Below, piece after piece: positions 8,984 to 16,700 of a stretch of DNA of 49,346 bases. The number at the start of each line of letters is the position of its first letter. Position 1 is the stretch's first letter. Below the pieces are notes generated by a model. It was not told where the DNA came from, ran no database searches, and saw only the letters and a program-made list of their open reading frames with translations. A program made the position numbers and the translations under genes. This DNA is from Bacteroidales bacterium (lineage in GTDB: Bacteria > Bacteroidota > Bacteroidia > Bacteroidales > UBA932): contig JAEEQF010000005.1 in NCBI GenBank assembly GCA_016285175.1, positions 1-49,346 of the forward strand, given 5' to 3'.

Positions 8984-11404
8984 TTAACGAAAGACGCGTA
9001 TCTCCTGCCGGACGACGCCGATTCCCGAGACGGTGAGGATGGCCCGGCCGGGCTCACCGGTACTTTGCAGGAGCACCTGGGCCAGGCCGTTGAAGGTTTT
9101 CACGCGGAAGCTGCGGGCATCCGGCCGGTCCGGACGTTCCCGCTCCTGCCAGGCAGGATCGCCGTTCCCCACGCCCAGGATCCGGACGGGGCCGTCCACC
9201 TCCAGGGTGAGCCACTCGCAGGCATCCGGGACAAAGCGGCCCTTCCGGTCCTGCAGGCCGATGTTCACCACGGCCAGGTCCCGGCCATCGGCCCGGATCT
9301 CCGTCCTGTCGGCCTCCAGCGCCACGGCGGAAGCCTTTTCCGTTGTCTCGAGCGTCTCCGTCAGGACTTTCCGTCCCTTCCGATATCCTGTAGCCACCAC
9401 CTTGCCGGGCCTGTAGACAGCCTCCCAGCTGAGGTAGCCGCCACGTTCCATCTTCTTGCGGCCCAGGCGCTTCCCGTTCACCGTAAGCTCCACTTCATCG
9501 CAATTGCCGTATACCCAGACGCCGATCTTCTCCCCTTCGTGTCCCTGCAGGTTCCAGTGCGGGAATACGTGCAGCACCGGTTCCTCCGTCCACCAGGCCT
9601 TCAGGTACCAGGCTTCGTCCTTGGGGAACCCGCAGTAATCCAGGATGCCGAATTCGGAACCGGTGGCCGGGAAGGAAAGCGGGTTGGGCTCTCCCCTGTA
9701 GTCGAAACCGGTCCAGTAGAAGAGTCCGCCCAGCCACGGACGTCCCTCATAAAACTTCCAGCCCCGGCCGATGACGTTGAAGGTGCTGTCGCGGGTATCG
9801 TTCCGGCGGTTCAGCGAGGCCATCCGGCCCTGCTCCGGCTGGTCGAAGTAGATGCCCCGCGTGCCGCATCCGGTAGTCTCCTCCGTTCCCACGGCCTTCC
9901 GCTGCGGGTACTGCACCCGCAAGTCGTCTATCTTATGCTGTTGGATGTAGTTGTAGCCTGCCACATCGGCCGTAATCAGGATATGCGGTCCGGAGCTGGA
10001 GGCCACCGTCATCGGCCGGGTAGGGTCCAGCCGGTGGCAATACTCCCGCATGGACTCCGTAATCTTGGTGCCTTTGTCCTTCCATTCCGTCCCCCATTCC
10101 TCGTTGCCTATGCTCCAGAGGATGATGGAAGGATGGTTCCGGTCCCGCTCAATCATCCGGCGCAGGAGGCGGATGTGCTCTTCGTTCACGCCGGTGAGGC
10201 GGTTCTCTTCCATAACCAGGATGCCCAGGCTGTCACAGGCATCCAGCATTTCCGGCGTGGCCGGGTTGTGGCTGGTGCGGACGGCGTTCACTCCCAGTCT
10301 CTTGAGCTCCTTCAGGCGATATACCTGCAGGGCGTCGGGGATGGCAGTTCCCACGCCCGCGTGGTCCTGATGCTGGTTCACCCCCTTCAGCTCCACCCGT
10401 TCCCCGTTCAGGAAAAAGCCTTTGTCGGCGTCGAAGACGATGCTGCGGATCCCGAACGGCGTTTCATAGGTATCTACAACAGCGTCTGCGGCCAATACTT
10501 CCGTCCGCACTTTGTACAGGTATGGATCCGAAAGGCTCCAGAGGCGGGGATTGCCCACGCTTATCGTCTGCTCCGAGCGGGAATCGGCCTTGGCCGGGAC
10601 GTTCCGAAGAGGCAGCGAAGCCCTTCCCACCGGGGTCCCGTCCGCCTCCAGGAGGGTATGCCGCAGGGCGTAATCGGCCGATGCGGCGGAAGCGTTGCGG
10701 ACCACTGTCTCTATGGTTACTTCGGCGCCCCGCTGCGAAAGCTGCGTATGGACGTAGGTCCCGAAGGGTGCCACATGCACGGGGGCCGTCTTTTCCAGCC
10801 ATACGTGCCGATAAATGCCGGCGCCCTCATAGAACCAGCCTTCCTCCAGGGAAGCATCCACCCGCACCGTTACCAGGTTTTCCGCCCCGTAGTCCAGGTA
10901 TTCGGAGATGTCGTACACCTGGGTGGCATAACCGCTGGGCTCCCTGCCCAGCCAGAAGCCGTTCACCCACACATCGGCATTCCGGAAGATGCCGTCGAAG
11001 CGGAGGCTGATATGCTTTCCCTCATCTTCCGCCGGGATGGTAAAAGTTTTCCGGTACCAGCCTACGCTGGTTTCCGGATATTTGTATCCCACCGTCTTGT
11101 ACCCGTGGCTGTGGCTGGCCTCCCGCGCAAAGGGAAGGTCCACCACCCAGTCGTGCGGCAGGGTGACGGCTTTCCATCCGGCCGGCCATTTGCTTTTGTC
11201 GAATTGCCGGGAATAGGGTCCCTCGTTGTGGATGGAGGCTGCCTTGGTGAGGTAATTGAAATATTCGGTTCCGCAGCCAAAGTCCAGGGCCGGGGAAGCG
11301 GCGTTTCCAAAGGCGAACTCCCACCCCTCGTCAAAACGGATGCGCTCCCGGGCCGATGCCAGAAGAGGCAGGAGGAGAAGGAGACAGGAAAGGATGCGTT
11401 TCAT
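8984..11404 (-). CDS. Secreted glycoside hydrolase family 2 (beta-galactosidase-like)
   Basis: This 806-residue enzyme has a signal peptide (MKRILSCLLLLLPLLASA) and the GH2 domain order: sugar-binding jelly roll (about 20-205, with WYRKTFTIP and DVWVNGFWLG), Ig-like domain (about 210-325), TIM barrel (about 330-620) and C-terminal Ig-like domains with EVELTVNGKRLG and EIRADGRDLAVVNI. Catalytic residues are visible: acid/base Glu435 in LWSIGNEEWG and nucleophile Glu508 in AVGTEETTG. GH2 covers beta-galactosidase, beta-mannosidase and beta-glucuronidase; the fold and the C-terminal domains resemble Bacteroides beta-galactosidases, but the substrate cannot be read from sequence. It likely acts in the periplasm. 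It stands alone behind its own -7 element, 36 bases from dxs, without SusC/D partners. Confidence 0.9.
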   Translation of the reverse strand: MKRILSCLLLLLPLLASARERIRFDEGWEFAFGNAASPALDFGCGTEYFNYLTKAASIHNEGPYSRQFDKSKWPAGWKAVTLPHDWVVDLPFAREASHSHGYKTVGYKYPETSVGWYRKTFTIPAEDEGKHISLRFDGIFRNADVWVNGFWLGREPSGYATQVYDISEYLDYGAENLVTVRVDASLEEGWFYEGAGIYRHVWLEKTAPVHVAPFGTYVHTQLSQRGAEVTIETVVRNASAASADYALRHTLLEADGTPVGRASLPLRNVPAKADSRSEQTISVGNPRLWSLSDPYLYKVRTEVLAADAVVDTYETPFGIRSIVFDADKGFFLNGERVELKGVNQHQDHAGVGTAIPDALQVYRLKELKRLGVNAVRTSHNPATPEMLDACDSLGILVMEENRLTGVNEEHIRLLRRMIERDRNHPSIILWSIGNEEWGTEWKDKGTKITESMREYCHRLDPTRPMTVASSSGPHILITADVAGYNYIQQHKIDDLRVQYPQRKAVGTEETTGCGTRGIYFDQPEQGRMASLNRRNDTRDSTFNVIGRGWKFYEGRPWLGGLFYWTGFDYRGEPNPLSFPATGSEFGILDYCGFPKDEAWYLKAWWTEEPVLHVFPHWNLQGHEGEKIGVWVYGNCDEVELTVNGKRLGRKKMERGGYLSWEAVYRPGKVVATGYRKGRKVLTETLETTEKASAVALEADRTEIRADGRDLAVVNIGLQDRKGRFVPDACEWLTLEVDGPVRILGVGNGDPAWQERERPDRPDARSFRVKTFNGLAQVLLQSTGEPGRAILTVSGIGVVRQEIRVFR

Positions 11405-11420
11405 GAGTACAGCATTTTCA

Positions 11421-11428
11421 CAAAGATA
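11421..11428 (-). promoter_or_regulatory. -7 element (TATCTTTG) before the GH2 gene
   Basis: The complement of 11421-11428 is TATCTTTG, a full match to TAnnTTTG, 16 bases before the GH2 start codon. No clear TTTG lies 19-21 bases upstream, where the sequence overlaps the 3' end of dxs, so strength is uncertain. Confidence 0.5.
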
Positions 11429-11440
11429 GGAAAAATGCTG

Positions 11441-13312
11441 CTATTTTAACATCTCCACCAGCAGATCGAAGATGGAATTCTCGTCCAGGCCGCAGTCGGC
11501 CAGCTGGGAGAGCTGGGTATCCTGCTGCATGAACTTGTCCGGAATGCCCAGCCCCTTGATGCGGGGCGGATGGGAACGGAGGGAAAAATGCTCACAGACG
11601 GCGCTGTAGAGGCCGCCCTTGAGGGAGCCGTCCTCCAGGGTGAGGATGGCATCGAACCTGGCCGCCTCTTCCAGGATGTCCGGATCCAGCGGTTTCAGGA
11701 AGCGCATATCGTAGACGGCAGGAGCTACGCCGTAATCGGCCTTGTGACGCCTGGCGGCGGCCAGGGCGCGGTTCACCACCGGGCCGATACCCAGGACGGC
11801 CACTCGCTTGCCGTCCAGGAGTTTCTCTCCCCGCCCCAGCGGCAGTTCCTGGAAAGCGGTTTCCTTCCAGGGCGTGCCTTCCCCTATTCCGCGGGGATAG
11901 CGGATCAGGAACGGTCCCCTTTCGGCCTTAAGGGCCGTAAACATAAGCTGCTTGAGTTCCACCTCGTTGCGAGGGGCAGATATGACGGCTTCCGGTATGC
12001 TGCGATAGGCTGCCAGGTCATAGCAGCCGTGGTGCGTGGCTCCGTCTTCTCCCACCAGGCCGGCACGGTCCAGGCAAAGGACCACCGGCAAGTGCTGCAA
12101 GGCCACATCGTGGATAATGTTGTCGTATGCCCGCTGGCTGAAGGAAGAATAGATATTGCAGAAAGGCCGGAGCCCGCCCGCGGCCAGTCCGGCCGAGAAG
12201 GTGACGGCGTGGCCTTCCTCGATGCCCACGTCAAAGAAGCGCTCCGGCAGGGCACGTTCCAGGGCGTTCATGCCGCAGCCCGTGGCCATGGCGGGGGTGA
12301 TGCCCACCACCCTCTTGTCCAGGCGGGCCAGTTCCACCAGCACCTCTCCGAAGACATCCTGGTAACGGCTGGCCGGATATACCGTCTTGATCCGCTCCCC
12401 CGTTTCCGGATTGAATTTGCCGGGGGCGTGCCAGGTGGTGGGATCCGCCTCCGCGGGAGCATAACCGCAGCCCTTTCGGGTATGGATGTGAAGCAGGCGC
12501 GGGCCCCGGAGGTGGCTGATGCGCTGGAGGGTTATGGTAAGCTGCTCCAAATCGTTCCCGTCTATGGGGCCGAAGTAGCGGAATCCCAGGCTCTCGAACA
12601 GGGCGCCGCCGCTTCTGCGGACCAGGTTGGACTTGGTGTCTATCACCCGTTTCTGCACCCAGTCGCGGGTCTTGCCTTCTCCCAGGGAACGCCACACCCG
12701 GTTCTTTACCCTATTATATAAAGAGCTGGTGGTAATCTTCAGGAGGTAGTCGTGTACGCCGCCCTTGTTCTGGTCTATGGAAATGTTGTTGTCGTTGAGG
12801 ATGATGAGGATATCGGCCTTGGAAGCGCCGGCATTGTTCATGCCTTCCCAGGCCAGGCCGCCGGTGAGGGCGCCGTCCCCTATCACCGCCACCGCCTTTT
12901 CCCCGGTTCCCTTAAGCCGGGCCGCCTCCGCAAAGCCCAGCGCAGCCGATATGGAAGTGGAGGAGTGGCCGGTGCCGAAGGCGTCGTACGGGCTTTCGTC
13001 CCGCTTGGGGAAACCGCTGATACCGTCCCTTGTACGGTTCTTCTTAAAGGCCTCCCTCCGGCCGGTGAGTATCTTATGGGCATAGGCCTGATGGCCCACG
13101 TCAAAGACCAGTTTGTCCTCCGGCGTATTGTAGACGGAATGAAGGGCCACTATCAGTTCCACCGCCCCCAGGCTGCTGCCCAGATGACCGGGATTCACCG
13201 CACAGCACTCCACCATATATTGCCGGATTTCCGCACACAGTTGTTTCCGCTTCTTCAGCGACAGCTTGCGGACATCGGCAGGTGAATTGATCTTGTCTAG
13301 TAGCTCGTACAT
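11441..13312 (-). CDS. dxs: 1-deoxy-D-xylulose-5-phosphate synthase
   Basis: This 623-residue thiamine-diphosphate enzyme joins pyruvate and glyceraldehyde 3-phosphate, the first step of the MEP route to isoprenoids. The N-terminal domain has CCAVNPGHLGSSLGAVELI, the DVGHQAYAHKILTGR motif, and the ThDP-binding GDGALTGG (about 145-152) with the downstream NDNNISIDQN. The transketolase-like middle domain includes DVGIEEGHAVTFSAGLAAGG with the conserved catalytic Glu, and the C-terminal domain ends in CGLDENSIFDLLVEMLK. Length is normal. A polyprenyl synthase gene that uses the pathway products lies about 13 kb away (26363), not in the same operon. No thiamine riboswitch was seen upstream. Confidence 0.97.
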   Translation of the reverse strand: MYELLDKINSPADVRKLSLKKRKQLCAEIRQYMVECCAVNPGHLGSSLGAVELIVALHSVYNTPEDKLVFDVGHQAYAHKILTGRREAFKKNRTRDGISGFPKRDESPYDAFGTGHSSTSISAALGFAEAARLKGTGEKAVAVIGDGALTGGLAWEGMNNAGASKADILIILNDNNISIDQNKGGVHDYLLKITTSSLYNRVKNRVWRSLGEGKTRDWVQKRVIDTKSNLVRRSGGALFESLGFRYFGPIDGNDLEQLTITLQRISHLRGPRLLHIHTRKGCGYAPAEADPTTWHAPGKFNPETGERIKTVYPASRYQDVFGEVLVELARLDKRVVGITPAMATGCGMNALERALPERFFDVGIEEGHAVTFSAGLAAGGLRPFCNIYSSFSQRAYDNIIHDVALQHLPVVLCLDRAGLVGEDGATHHGCYDLAAYRSIPEAVISAPRNEVELKQLMFTALKAERGPFLIRYPRGIGEGTPWKETAFQELPLGRGEKLLDGKRVAVLGIGPVVNRALAAARRHKADYGVAPAVYDMRFLKPLDPDILEEAARFDAILTLEDGSLKGGLYSAVCEHFSLRSHPPRIKGLGIPDKFMQQDTQLSQLADCGLDENSIFDLLVEMLK

Positions 13313-13347
13313 CGTCTCTTTTGCGGATTAGGGAAGATCCGTAAATG

Positions 13348-13355
13348 CAAAGATA
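13348..13355 (-). promoter_or_regulatory. -7 element (TATCTTTG) before dxs
   Basis: The complement of 13348-13355 is TATCTTTG, 35 bases before the dxs start codon. The -33 region carries no exact TTTG at the usual spacing, so only the -7 element supports this promoter. Confidence 0.5.
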
Positions 13356-13427
13356 AGCATTTTTTATCATTTAAACGCCGGCGCCGACACAGACGGCCGA
13401 TTTTGCCGATATCGGCGATGGTCGCAA

Positions 13428-13513
13428 CCCCGGCACCTGCATTTTTGCCGTTTTTTGCAGGTACAGAAGACGCGTGTGACTCCGGAACCGGCATTTTCGG
13501 CCCAAAATGCCGG
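13428..13513. repeat. Intergenic hairpin repeat, left copy (REP-like)
   Basis: Bases 13428-13502 match 15692-15766 at 74 of 75 positions. The copy contains a small hairpin (CCTGCA at 13436-13441 with TGCAGG at 13456-13461), the core GCAGGTACAGAAG (13457-13469) and a perfect 10-bp hairpin (CCGGCATTTT at 13488-13497 with AAAATGCCGG at 13504-13513). It lies between dxs and the acyltransferase gene; the second copy lies just after the RAYT-like gene. Confidence 0.9.
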
Positions 13514-13559
13514 CGCGCAAGTCGGGAAGAAAGAAATAATAAGTATATTAGTACGCTTT

Positions 13560-14582
13560 ATGGCAACAAACCGACAATACTATCTGGATAACCTGAAGGT
13601 CTGGTTGACCGTCCTTGTCGTCTTCCATCACGCCGGGCAGGCGTACGGAAATGGCGGGGGCTGGGCCTATACGCCCAGCAATCCGGCGGAATTCCTTCCT
13701 TGGCTGGGGAACTTCTTCAGCGTAAATGCAGGCTTCTTCATGGGACTGTATTTCCTCATTTCCGGATATTTTGTTCCGGGCAGCTACGATAAATATGGGG
13801 GAAAAACCTTCGTTCGGAAGAAACTGGTCCGGCTGGGGATTCCTCTTCTGGTGATGGGTGCGCTGCTGTCCATCCTTTCGGGCAAATTCGAAACCGGGCA
13901 CATGTGGTTTGTGGAAAGCCTGCTGGTATTCTGCCTGCTGTACGCACTGTACCGGCGATTCTTTCCGCCTATACACAGCAGCAGCCGGCAACCGGCTTTC
14001 TGGGTTCTGCTGCTCATCGGCTTGGTTATGGGCATCGGCAGTTTCTTCATACGCCAGCTGAGTCCCCAGGACCACTGGATCTGGCCGTTCGGCATCATTC
14101 CGCTGCCGATGGAGCCTGCCCATTACCTTCAGTATGTTATGCTTTTCGTGCTGGGTATCCTATCCAGACGCCTGGGCTGGCTTGAAAAGATGAGTGACCG
14201 GCTGGGCGCCTCATCCCTTACCATCGGCCTGTTGTTAGCTTTGGGGATCTATCTTCGCGGCGATGGTGCCTGGAGTGCCTTTGTCTGGCGCTGGTTCGGC
14301 ATATACGAGTCACTTCTGTGCGTCTTTCTTTGCACAGGCCTGCTCTGGCTTTTCCGCCGATTCCTGAACCACACCACCCCGTTCCTGCAGTGGTGTTCGG
14401 CCCAGTCGTATGGTGCCTACATCTTTCACATGCTGCTGATGCTGCTTCTCCAGGCGGCCACGGATACCATTTGGATGGGAGCCCTGGGGAAATTCCTTTT
14501 CATAGGCCTTGTCACTTCCTTTGCGGCCTTCACCCTCACCTGGCTGCTCCGGCTCATCCCCGCTGTAAGAAAAGTAATCTGA
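13560..14582 (+). CDS. Membrane acyltransferase, acyltransferase-3 family
   Basis: This 340-residue integral membrane protein begins MATNRQYYLDNLKVWLTVLV and has the family's first-helix histidine segment VVFHHAGQAYG, followed by FMGLYFLISGYFVPGSYDKY and the cationic loop KTFVRKKLVRLGIPLLVMGA. About ten hydrophobic segments are evident, as in PF01757 proteins that O-acetylate or otherwise acylate glycans and lipids at the cytoplasmic membrane. An open frame extends upstream to 13455, but that part is the hairpin repeat, so the ATG at 13560 is preferred. The gene lies between two copies of the repeat together with the RAYT-like gene. The acceptor is unknown. Confidence 0.85.
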   Translation: MATNRQYYLDNLKVWLTVLVVFHHAGQAYGNGGGWAYTPSNPAEFLPWLGNFFSVNAGFFMGLYFLISGYFVPGSYDKYGGKTFVRKKLVRLGIPLLVMGALLSILSGKFETGHMWFVESLLVFCLLYALYRRFFPPIHSSSRQPAFWVLLLIGLVMGIGSFFIRQLSPQDHWIWPFGIIPLPMEPAHYLQYVMLFVLGILSRRLGWLEKMSDRLGASSLTIGLLLALGIYLRGDGAWSAFVWRWFGIYESLLCVFLCTGLLWLFRRFLNHTTPFLQWCSAQSYGAYIFHMLLMLLLQAATDTIWMGALGKFLFIGLVTSFAAFTLTWLLRLIPAVRKVI

Positions 14583-14763
14583 TTCTGCCGTATCAGTTTT
14601 CGGAACCCAACAGTTTGATTCTGAGTTACATTCTTGTCCAAAAAAAGAAAAATGTGAAGAATGGGTTGCAGGGAAAAGGCCTCTGAACATCTTCCTGGGC
14701 CGTTTTTCCAAATAAACGTTTCCTTATTTCATAACACGGATAATTATACTTTCCTTTGCTTCT

Positions 14764-15675
14764 ATGAAAAGAAATAAGGAGCGGGAGGAATACCGCGCAA
14801 AGGGTAATGGATATTACCATCTTTGTACAGACGGCCTCAAGGGTGGCCTGCTATTCAACAATGTGGCCGAATTCGCATTTGGAATGTGCCTGATGGGACT
14901 GATTTGTTTAAAGTATTCCATCAGGATTTACGCGTTTGTGCTAATGCCAAACCATCTCCACATCATCCTGAGCGGAACGGGTGAACGATGTCTTGCCGCC
15001 TTTGACTACCTGAAGCGAAAACTTACGGCCAGGCTGATACAGGACGGGTATCCACCCCTTCCGGACGACTATTGGTTCCATCTGGAAAAGATAGAGGATA
15101 AAGAGCAAATGAAACACGAAATCCTTTATTTACTCCGCAATCCGCTGGAGAAAAGTCTGGCGATGGTCGGAGGTTATCTTTGGGGATCGGAATGGCTCTA
15201 TTATTCCGGACTGGCCGATATTCTTGGCGGAACGCCTGCGGGAGAGATGTCCAAACGCAGTCTTTCCAGACTGTTCTCCAGCGAAGAAGCCATTCCTGCA
15301 CACTGGAAGATTCATCCTTATTTGGGTTTGCTTCCGGATTCTTTTGTTGATGTCTCTTTGGTTCGGAATCTGTTTCCAACGCCAAAAGACCTGCAAACAG
15401 CCCTGGTAAAGGATTATGAGGTTTATTTCCAAATTGCCGGCCGCCTGGGAGAAATGGCCGAATTCAGCAAAAGCGAATTGACCGGGATAGTCACACAAAC
15501 ACTTCAAAAGCGTTTTGGAGGAAAAGAATTGCGCTCCCTCACTGAAACAGACAAAGGCAAACTGGCCATCATCCTGCATCGTGAATTCGGCCTTAACTCC
15601 TATCAAATCTCCACCTCCATTTTTGTCCGGGAAAAAGTGGTCCGGCAACTGCTTGGCTCCAAGGAAATAAAATGA
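14764..15675 (+). CDS. REP-associated tyrosine transposase-like protein (Y1/IS200-type)
   Basis: This 303-residue protein has the Y1 transposase core. The nucleic-acid-cutting HUH-type motif is YAFVLMPNHLHIILSG (His64-x-His66), and the segment EILYLLRNPLEKSLAMVGGY followed by LWGSEW corresponds to the NP...AGL...Y.WSS signature of RAYT proteins, with Tyr122 the likely catalytic tyrosine. A C-terminal region (about 225-300) includes a helix-turn-helix-like stretch (LAIILHREFGLNSYQIST). RAYTs are single-copy, domesticated relatives of IS200/IS605 transposases that act on palindromic REP repeats. A REP-like array lies 17 bases after the stop codon, and a further copy lies about 1.25 kb upstream of the start. 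Activity is inferred. Confidence 0.85.
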   Translation: MKRNKEREEYRAKGNGYYHLCTDGLKGGLLFNNVAEFAFGMCLMGLICLKYSIRIYAFVLMPNHLHIILSGTGERCLAAFDYLKRKLTARLIQDGYPPLPDDYWFHLEKIEDKEQMKHEILYLLRNPLEKSLAMVGGYLWGSEWLYYSGLADILGGTPAGEMSKRSLSRLFSSEEAIPAHWKIHPYLGLLPDSFVDVSLVRNLFPTPKDLQTALVKDYEVYFQIAGRLGEMAEFSKSELTGIVTQTLQKRFGGKELRSLTETDKGKLAIILHREFGLNSYQISTSIFVREKVVRQLLGSKEIK

Positions 15676-15691
15676 TGTCTTTCCTCTGTGG

Positions 15692-15876
15692 CCCCGGAAC
15701 CTGCATTTTTGCCGTTTTTTGCAGGTACAGAAGACGCGTGTGACTCCGGAACCGGCATTTTCGGCCAAAAATGCAGGGACAGAAGTCACGTCGGGCGGCG
15801 GAGCCGACAAAAAACGCCAAAAACGCAGGGACAGAAGTCACGTCGGGCGGCGGAGTCACGGCCGGGGGAAAGGACG
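15692..15876. repeat. REP-like array with exact 52-base period, right copy
   Basis: The core GCAGG(T/G)ACAGAAG begins at 15721, 15773 and 15825, exactly 52 bases apart. The second and third units share 31 identical bases (15773-15803 and 15825-15855), while the first unit is diverged. The part 15692-15766 matches the left copy at 13428-13502 with one difference. Units end in A/T-rich half-hairpins (for example CCGGCATTTT paired with AAAATGCAGG, one mismatch). The array fills the gap between the convergent RAYT-like gene and the dehydrogenase gene. Spacers are not unique, so it is not a CRISPR. Confidence 0.9.
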
Positions 15877-15884
15877 CAGAAGGG

Positions 15885-16700
15885 TCAGGCCTTGACGGCC
15901 AGGCGCATGAGGGCGTCCCACCAGCGGACGGGGAGGATGGCGTGGAGCCACAGCAGGAAGCGGGAACCCGTGCCGGGATGGTAGCGGTGGCGGGGATGGC
16001 GGGCCGTGACGGCCTTGCCGATGGCACGGGACACGCAGGTGGGACGTGCCAGGTACTTGCCGGAATAGGCAAAGCGCATGAGGCGGGCTTCCTTTTCGGC
16101 CGATGCGGCATAGGGTGTGTCCTTGCAGGATTCCTCCAGATGATCGGCAGCGATGATGCCCCAGTCCGTGCCGATACCGCCGGGCTCGATGAGCACCACA
16201 TCTATGCCGAAGGGCTTCAGTTCCACGCGCAGGGCGTCACTCAGGGCCTCCACTGAATATTTGGACACGTGGTACCAGCCGCCGAAGGGCAGGACAACCC
16301 GTCCGGCCACGGAAGATACGTTCACGATGCGGCCGGAACCGTGCTCCCGCATGGAGGGCAGCACCAGCTGCGTGAGGCGGGCCAGGCCGAAGACGTTCAC
16401 TTCCAGCTGCCGGCGCGCCTCCGCCATGGTTACGTTTTCAATGGCACCGAAGTAACCGTAACCGGCATTGTTCACCAGCACGTCAATGCGTCCCTCGACC
16501 GCCAGGATATCGGCCACGCAGGCCTGCATGGAGTCTTCGGAAGTGACGTCCAGGCTCAAAGGCACCACGCCATATTCCTTAAGTGCTTCCATGCGCTCCA
16601 CCCTGCGGGCCGCGCCATATACCTTATGTCCTTTTTTGGCCAGCAGGATGGCACTTTCGTAGCCGATACCGCTGCTGGCACCTGTAACAAGAATAATCAT
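15885..16700 (-). CDS. Short-chain dehydrogenase/reductase
   Basis: This 271-residue protein belongs to the classical SDR family of NAD(P)-dependent oxidoreductases. The cofactor motif TGASSGIG (residues 6-13), the structural NNAG motif (VLVNNAGYGYFG), the catalytic Ser in VNVSSVAGRVV and the YHVSK catalytic Tyr-Lys pair are intact. An Arg-Arg pair after beta-2 (GAARRVERM) suggests preference for NADP(H). The ATG overlaps the stop of the upstream MFS gene by four bases, so the two are translationally coupled. The substrate is not known; coupling to a transporter suggests it acts on an imported or exported small molecule. Confidence 0.92.
   Translation of the reverse strand: MIILVTGASSGIGYESAILLAKKGHKVYGAARRVERMEALKEYGVVPLSLDVTSEDSMQACVADILAVEGRIDVLVNNAGYGYFGAIENVTMAEARRQLEVNVFGLARLTQLVLPSMREHGSGRIVNVSSVAGRVVLPFGGWYHVSKYSVEALSDALRVELKPFGIDVVLIEPGGIGTDWGIIAADHLEESCKDTPYAASAEKEARLMRFAYSGKYLARPTCVSRAIGKAVTARHPRHRYHPGTGSRFLLWLHAILPVRWWDALMRLAVKA

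Noticed and set aside
13313..13427. Thiamine or other riboswitch before dxs
   Set aside because: The dxs leader is about 35 bases long from the -7 element, too short for a riboswitch, and no conserved thiamine-box sequence is seen.
15692..15876. Possible CRISPR array (52-base period)
   Set aside because: Units are diverged rather than separated by unique spacers, there are only three, and no cas gene is near.
15130..16201. Cys-containing repeated peptides in frames across the REP-like array (for example PAFLAFF and FCPCIFG)
   Set aside because: They arise from translation of the intergenic repeat; there is no start context, and the frames overlap the RAYT-like and SDR genes on the other strand.
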